Notes under the pieces: model-generated | What the model was told of the DNA's origin: nothing | What the model saw: only the letters and a program-made list of their open reading frames with translations | Databases searched by the model: none | Shown here: positions 61,345 to 64,000 of the stretch, piece by piece | Numbering within the stretch: position 1 is the first letter of the stretch | Layout: each line of letters begins with the position of its first letter | NCBI GenBank assembly: GCA_947492825.1 | Contig: CANLNT010000001.1 | Coordinates: 2,480,001 to 2,544,000 of the forward strand | Reading direction: 5' to 3' | DNA length: 64,000 nt | Origin: an uncultured Paracoccaceae bacterium | GTDB taxonomy: Bacteria; Pseudomonadota; Alphaproteobacteria; Rhodobacterales; Rhodobacteraceae | Program-made: the position numbers and the translations under genes

Positions 61345-62664
61345 TCAGCCCATTTCGCCGATCAGCACCCCTTTGAGGGAGTTCGGGCTCGACTGTGTGA
61401 TTCTGACCGGCACAACCTGACCCAGAACACTATCCGGTGCGTCCGCATAGACCGCATGCAAATAGTCTGACTTTCCAATCATTTGCCCCGGCTCGCGCCC
61501 CGCCTTTTCAAATAGAACCTTCACATCGCGCCCGACCATCGTCTCTTGCACGGCCTGTTGTTGGCTGCGCAGCAAGGCTTGCAGGTCTTGCAGGCGGGCG
61601 TTCATCACATCCTCTGGCAGTTGCGGTTTTTCAGCCGCAGGCGTGCCGGGACGGGTGGAGTATTTGAATGAATAGGCCTGACCGTAGTTGACCTGACGGA
61701 TCAGGTCCATCGTGTCGGCAAAGTCCTGATCGGTCTCACCGGGGAAGCCCACGATAAAATCGCCCGACAGCAGGATATCAGGCCGCGCGGCGCGAATGCG
61801 TTCGATCAGGCGGATATAGCTTTCGGCCGTATGCTTGCGGTTCATCGCCTTGAGGATGCGGTCAGAGCCTGATTGCACCGGCAGATGCAGGTAGGGCATC
61901 AGCTTGTCACAGGTGCCATGCGCCTCGATCAGGGCGTCGTCCATGTCATTGGGATGGCTGGTGGTAAAGCGGATGCGTTCCAGCCCGTCGACCTTGTCCA
62001 GCGCCCAGATCAGCCCCGCAAGCCCGCCTTCGTGACCATGATAGGCGTTCACGTTCTGGCCCAGCAGGGTGATTTCGCGCACGCCTGCCTCGACCAGTTC
62101 CTGCGCCTCGCGGATCACGCGGTCAGCGGGGCGGCTGACCTCTGCCCCGCGAGTATAGGGGACCACGCAAAAGGCGCAGAACTTGTCACAGCCTTCCTGC
62201 ACGGTCAGAAACGCCGTCGGGCCACGCTTGGCCTTGGCCCGTGTCTTGAGCGTTTCGAACTTGTCATCCTCTGGGAAATCGGTGTCGAGCGCCTTTTTGC
62301 CCTTTGCCACAGCTTCTTCCATCGCGGGCAGACGGTGATAGCTTTGCGGGCCAACGACCAGATCGACAAGCGGCTGGCGGCGCATGATCTCTTCACCCTC
62401 CGCTTGCGCGACGCAGCCTGCGACACCGATCTTCAGGTCCGGCTTTTCAGCTTTCAACCCCTTGAAGCGCCCCAGCTCTGAATAGACCTTTTCCGCAGCC
62501 TTTTCGCGGATGTGGCAGGTGTTCAGCAGGATCATGTCCGCGTCATCGGGGGTCTGGGTTTCGACATACCCCTGCCCGCCCAGCGCCTCTGACATGCGTT
62601 CGCTGTCATAGACGTTCATTTGACAGCCGTAGGTTTTGATAAACAGTTTCTTAGGGGCGGACAT
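61345..62664 (-). CDS. miaB: tRNA-2-methylthio-N6-dimethylallyladenosine synthase
   Basis: Radical-SAM methylthiotransferase acting on A37 of tRNAs. The 439-residue protein has the N-terminal cluster-binding domain ([44 protein letters not shown]), the radical-SAM motif [19 protein letters not shown] (CxxxCxxC), and the [19 protein letters not shown] segment. [16 protein letters not shown] and a C-terminal TRAM domain ([19 protein letters not shown]) complete it. ATG 62664 has GGA eight bases ahead; ATG 62676 is also possible. Confidence 0.95.
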   Translation of the reverse strand: MSAPKKLFIKTYGCQMNVYDSERMSEALGGQGYVETQTPDDADMILLNTCHIREKAAEKVYSELGRFKGLKAEKPDLKIGVAGCVAQAEGEEIMRRQPLVDLVVGPQSYHRLPAMEEAVAKGKKALDTDFPEDDKFETLKTRAKAKRGPTAFLTVQEGCDKFCAFCVVPYTRGAEVSRPADRVIREAQELVEAGVREITLLGQNVNAYHGHEGGLAGLIWALDKVDGLERIRFTTSHPNDMDDALIEAHGTCDKLMPYLHLPVQSGSDRILKAMNRKHTAESYIRLIERIRAARPDILLSGDFIVGFPGETDQDFADTMDLIRQVNYGQAYSFKYSTRPGTPAAEKPQLPEDVMNARLQDLQALLRSQQQAVQETMVGRDVKVLFEKAGREPGQMIGKSDYLHAVYADAPDSVLGQVVPVRITQSSPNSLKGVLIGEMG

Positions 62665-62727
62665 GGTTTTTTCCATTACGCTGGGGGATGATCGCGCGGG
62701 TTCTATCCGGGGCGGCGCGCACTTGCA

Positions 62728-63645
62728 ATGACACCCAAACCGCGCGACCTTGCGCAAAACACGAACGACAGACAGCAGCAGATGATCTTTGACAGCCTTC
62801 AGGCGTTTTCACGCGGTAGCAAAGCGGCCCTTGGCAAAGGGGCGGTTGCGGTGATCCTGCTGGAAGACGAGGTCGAGATTGACAGCACCGTGCGGCACCA
62901 TCTGGATATGGGCTTTGGCACGGTCGTGGTCGCAGGGGCCGGCGATATCATGCTGGATGATGCGCTTGGCGATCAGGTGGTCCGGGTGCATCACAACATG
63001 ATGGAAGACGCCGCACTGGAAGACGTGGTCAACACCGTCATCAAGGCGGTTCCGGGCCGCTGGGTCTATTACGGCTACAACAGCGAATACCTGTTCTTTC
63101 CGTTTTGCGAACACCGGACCATTGGCGAGATGCTGGCCTTTGCCACCGAAGAACGGCGCGATTCCGTGCTGACCTATGTGGTCGACCTTTATGCGGGCGA
63201 TCTGGGCGCGCATCCCGATGCCGTGTCGCTGGATGACGCGCATCTGGACAAATCCGGCTACTACGCGCTGGCCCGCCGCGACAACCGCGGCACCGTGCAG
63301 GAACGGCAGCTGGATTTCTTTGGTGGCCTGCGCTGGCGGTACGAGGAACATGTGCCCTACACCCGCCGCCGGATCGACCGGATTGGCCTGTTTCGGGCCC
63401 GACCGGGGCTCAAGCTTTTGACGGACCACACGCTGAATGATCCCGAATACAACACCTACGCCTGCCCTTGGCATCATTCGTTGACCGCATCGGTCTGTTC
63501 ATTCCGCACCGCCAAGGCGCTAAAGCGTAATCCGGGCAGCGGCTATCAGATCGACAGCTTTCAGTGGCGCAATTCCACGCAGTTTTCATGGCATTCGCAA
63601 CAGTTGATGGATCTGGGGCTGATGGAACCGGGGCAATGGTTCTGA
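62728..63645 (+). CDS. Glycosyltransferase-like (GT-A / DUF23 type) protein
   Basis: A 305-residue cytoplasmic-looking protein. After a polar N-terminus, [23 protein letters not shown] resembles the start of a GT-A fold. [21 protein letters not shown] is followed by [30 protein letters not shown], which may hold a DxD-type metal site (LDDAHLD). The C-terminal part has [30 protein letters not shown] assign a putative glycosyltransferase on this pattern. It is divergent from miaB with a 63-base gap. Acceptor and donor unknown. Confidence 0.6.
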   Translation: MTPKPRDLAQNTNDRQQQMIFDSLQAFSRGSKAALGKGAVAVILLEDEVEIDSTVRHHLDMGFGTVVVAGAGDIMLDDALGDQVVRVHHNMMEDAALEDVVNTVIKAVPGRWVYYGYNSEYLFFPFCEHRTIGEMLAFATEERRDSVLTYVVDLYAGDLGAHPDAVSLDDAHLDKSGYYALARRDNRGTVQERQLDFFGGLRWRYEEHVPYTRRRIDRIGLFRARPGLKLLTDHTLNDPEYNTYACPWHHSLTASVCSFRTAKALKRNPGSGYQIDSFQWRNSTQFSWHSQQLMDLGLMEPGQWF

Positions 63646-63649
63646 CGCG

Positions 63650-64000
63650 TCACTCGACCAGTTCAGCATCCCACGTCCGCGCACGCGAGATGGTGCAATA
63701 GGGCCAATCCTCTGGCCGTTTGACCAAGCCTTCGCTGACCGCGGCATGCCAGATCATCGCCTCGTATTCGTCTAACTCGCCCTGGGCCAGAACCGGCACT
63801 TCCCAATAGCGCCGCTGCCACAGCCCGTTGGTGACCGCGCGGCGCGGCACTTGGGCATGGCGCGCAAAGGTGGTTTTGATCATCTTCCAGCGCTTGCCAT
63901 AGTCATCGTCGCCGGGCGGCAGCGTCCAGATCGTGTGCATTCTGTTGGGCAAGACCACGCTTGACCCGATATGAAACGGCATCTGCTGGCGGCAGGCCCG
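63650..64000 (-). CDS. REP-associated tyrosine transposase-like protein (N-terminus cut by window edge)
   Basis: Only the C-terminal about 116 residues are visible; the frame runs open to the right edge. VVLPNRMHTIWTLPPGDDDY is the Y1_Tnp/RAYT signature, but the family's first His of the HUH pair is Arg here (N-R-M-H). Then come KRWKMIKTTFAR, LWQRRYWEVPV, and DEYEAMIWHAAVSEGLVKRPEDWPYCT, where RAYTs often have DxxxHxxxxNPVKHGLV. The nicking tyrosine region is expected around KMIKTTF-LWQRRYWE. RAYTs mobilise REP palindromes, of which several candidates occur in this window. Activity doubtful given the His change. Confidence 0.75.
   Translation of the reverse strand, partial: RACRQQMPFHIGSSVVLPNRMHTIWTLPPGDDDYGKRWKMIKTTFARHAQVPRRAVTNGLWQRRYWEVPVLAQGELDEYEAMIWHAAVSEGLVKRPEDWPYCTISRARTWDAELVE

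Noticed and set aside
1-64000. tRNA or rRNA genes
   Set aside because: I found no cloverleaf-like segment with T-loop and anticodon arms in the intergenic spaces; a tRNAscan run would settle it.

Overview
The window is a typical chromosomal stretch of a marine Rhodobacterales (Roseobacter-group) alphaproteobacterium. The evidence is high GC with strong GC3 bias, the order ihfB-lapA-trpF-trpB next to rpsA, the order miaB...phoH-ybeY-corC-lnt-metK-trmB, an HisZ-dependent short HisG, a B12-dependent NrdJ, a SAM/SAH-type riboswitch in front of metK, and a dense set of DUF families common in this order (DUF2332, DUF2237, DUF1489, DUF4198). I see no rRNA or tRNA gene, no prophage and no CRISPR array. 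The only mobile-element-related gene is a fragment of a REP-associated tyrosine transposase at the right edge.

Layout. 1-4.5 kb is an accessory region: a metallo-beta-lactamase-fold hydrolase with a divergent TetR regulator and shared operators, a decayed MarR-like fragment, and an ABM-domain gene with a divergent WYL regulator around a perfect palindrome. 4.8-6.9 kb holds a methanethiol oxidase (SBP56) gene and a partner membrane protein. 7-9.8 kb is a pth-DUF2332-DUF2237-DUF4893 run. 9.75-11.5 kb is an operon of two PepSY-type secreted proteins with long poly-aspartate tails, followed by a membrane-anchored LuxR-type regulator. 11.7-17 kb is trpB / small ORF / trpF / lapA / ihfB / rpsA. 17.3-20.2 kb has a methyltransferase, a small membrane protein, a CAT-like acetyltransferase and rpsD. 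20.5-24.9 kb is a tightly overlapping six-gene set: secreted protein, ABC ATPase, FtsX-type permease, DUF4198 protein, small secreted protein and TroA/ZnuA-like metal-binding protein. This looks like a metal-acquisition system built on a MacB/Lol-type ABC transporter. 25.0-25.9 kb is a pair of YdcZ/DUF606 membrane proteins.

25.9-39.5 kb is a complete myo-inositol uptake and catabolism locus: iolG, an IolJ-like aldolase, iolB, iolC and iolD on the minus strand; two further Gfo/Idh/MocA dehydrogenases, an iolE-like gene and a RidA gene on the plus strand; a LacI-family regulator; and a ribose-type ABC transporter. Two identical 18-bp palindromes, one between the divergent catabolic operons and one between the regulator and the transporter, tie the locus into one regulon. 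The methylmalonate-semialdehyde dehydrogenase (iolA) needed to finish the pathway is not in the window.

39.6-64 kb is mostly housekeeping: nrdJ with two NrdR boxes spaced three helical turns apart, DUF1489, an acyl-CoA synthetase, hisG-hisZ-hisS, an Lrp regulator divergent from phenylalanine hydroxylase, slyX, a sugar nucleotidyltransferase plus GHMP kinase pair, a GNAT, cmk-aroA, trmB, metK (SAM/SAH riboswitch), lnt, corC, ybeY, phoH, a lipoprotein and an OmpA-domain protein that share an unusual Cys/His-containing module, miaB, and a glycosyltransferase-like gene. Several intergenic spaces carry perfect compound palindromes that look like family-specific dispersed repeats. All function calls come from reading the sequence alone; no database search was run.
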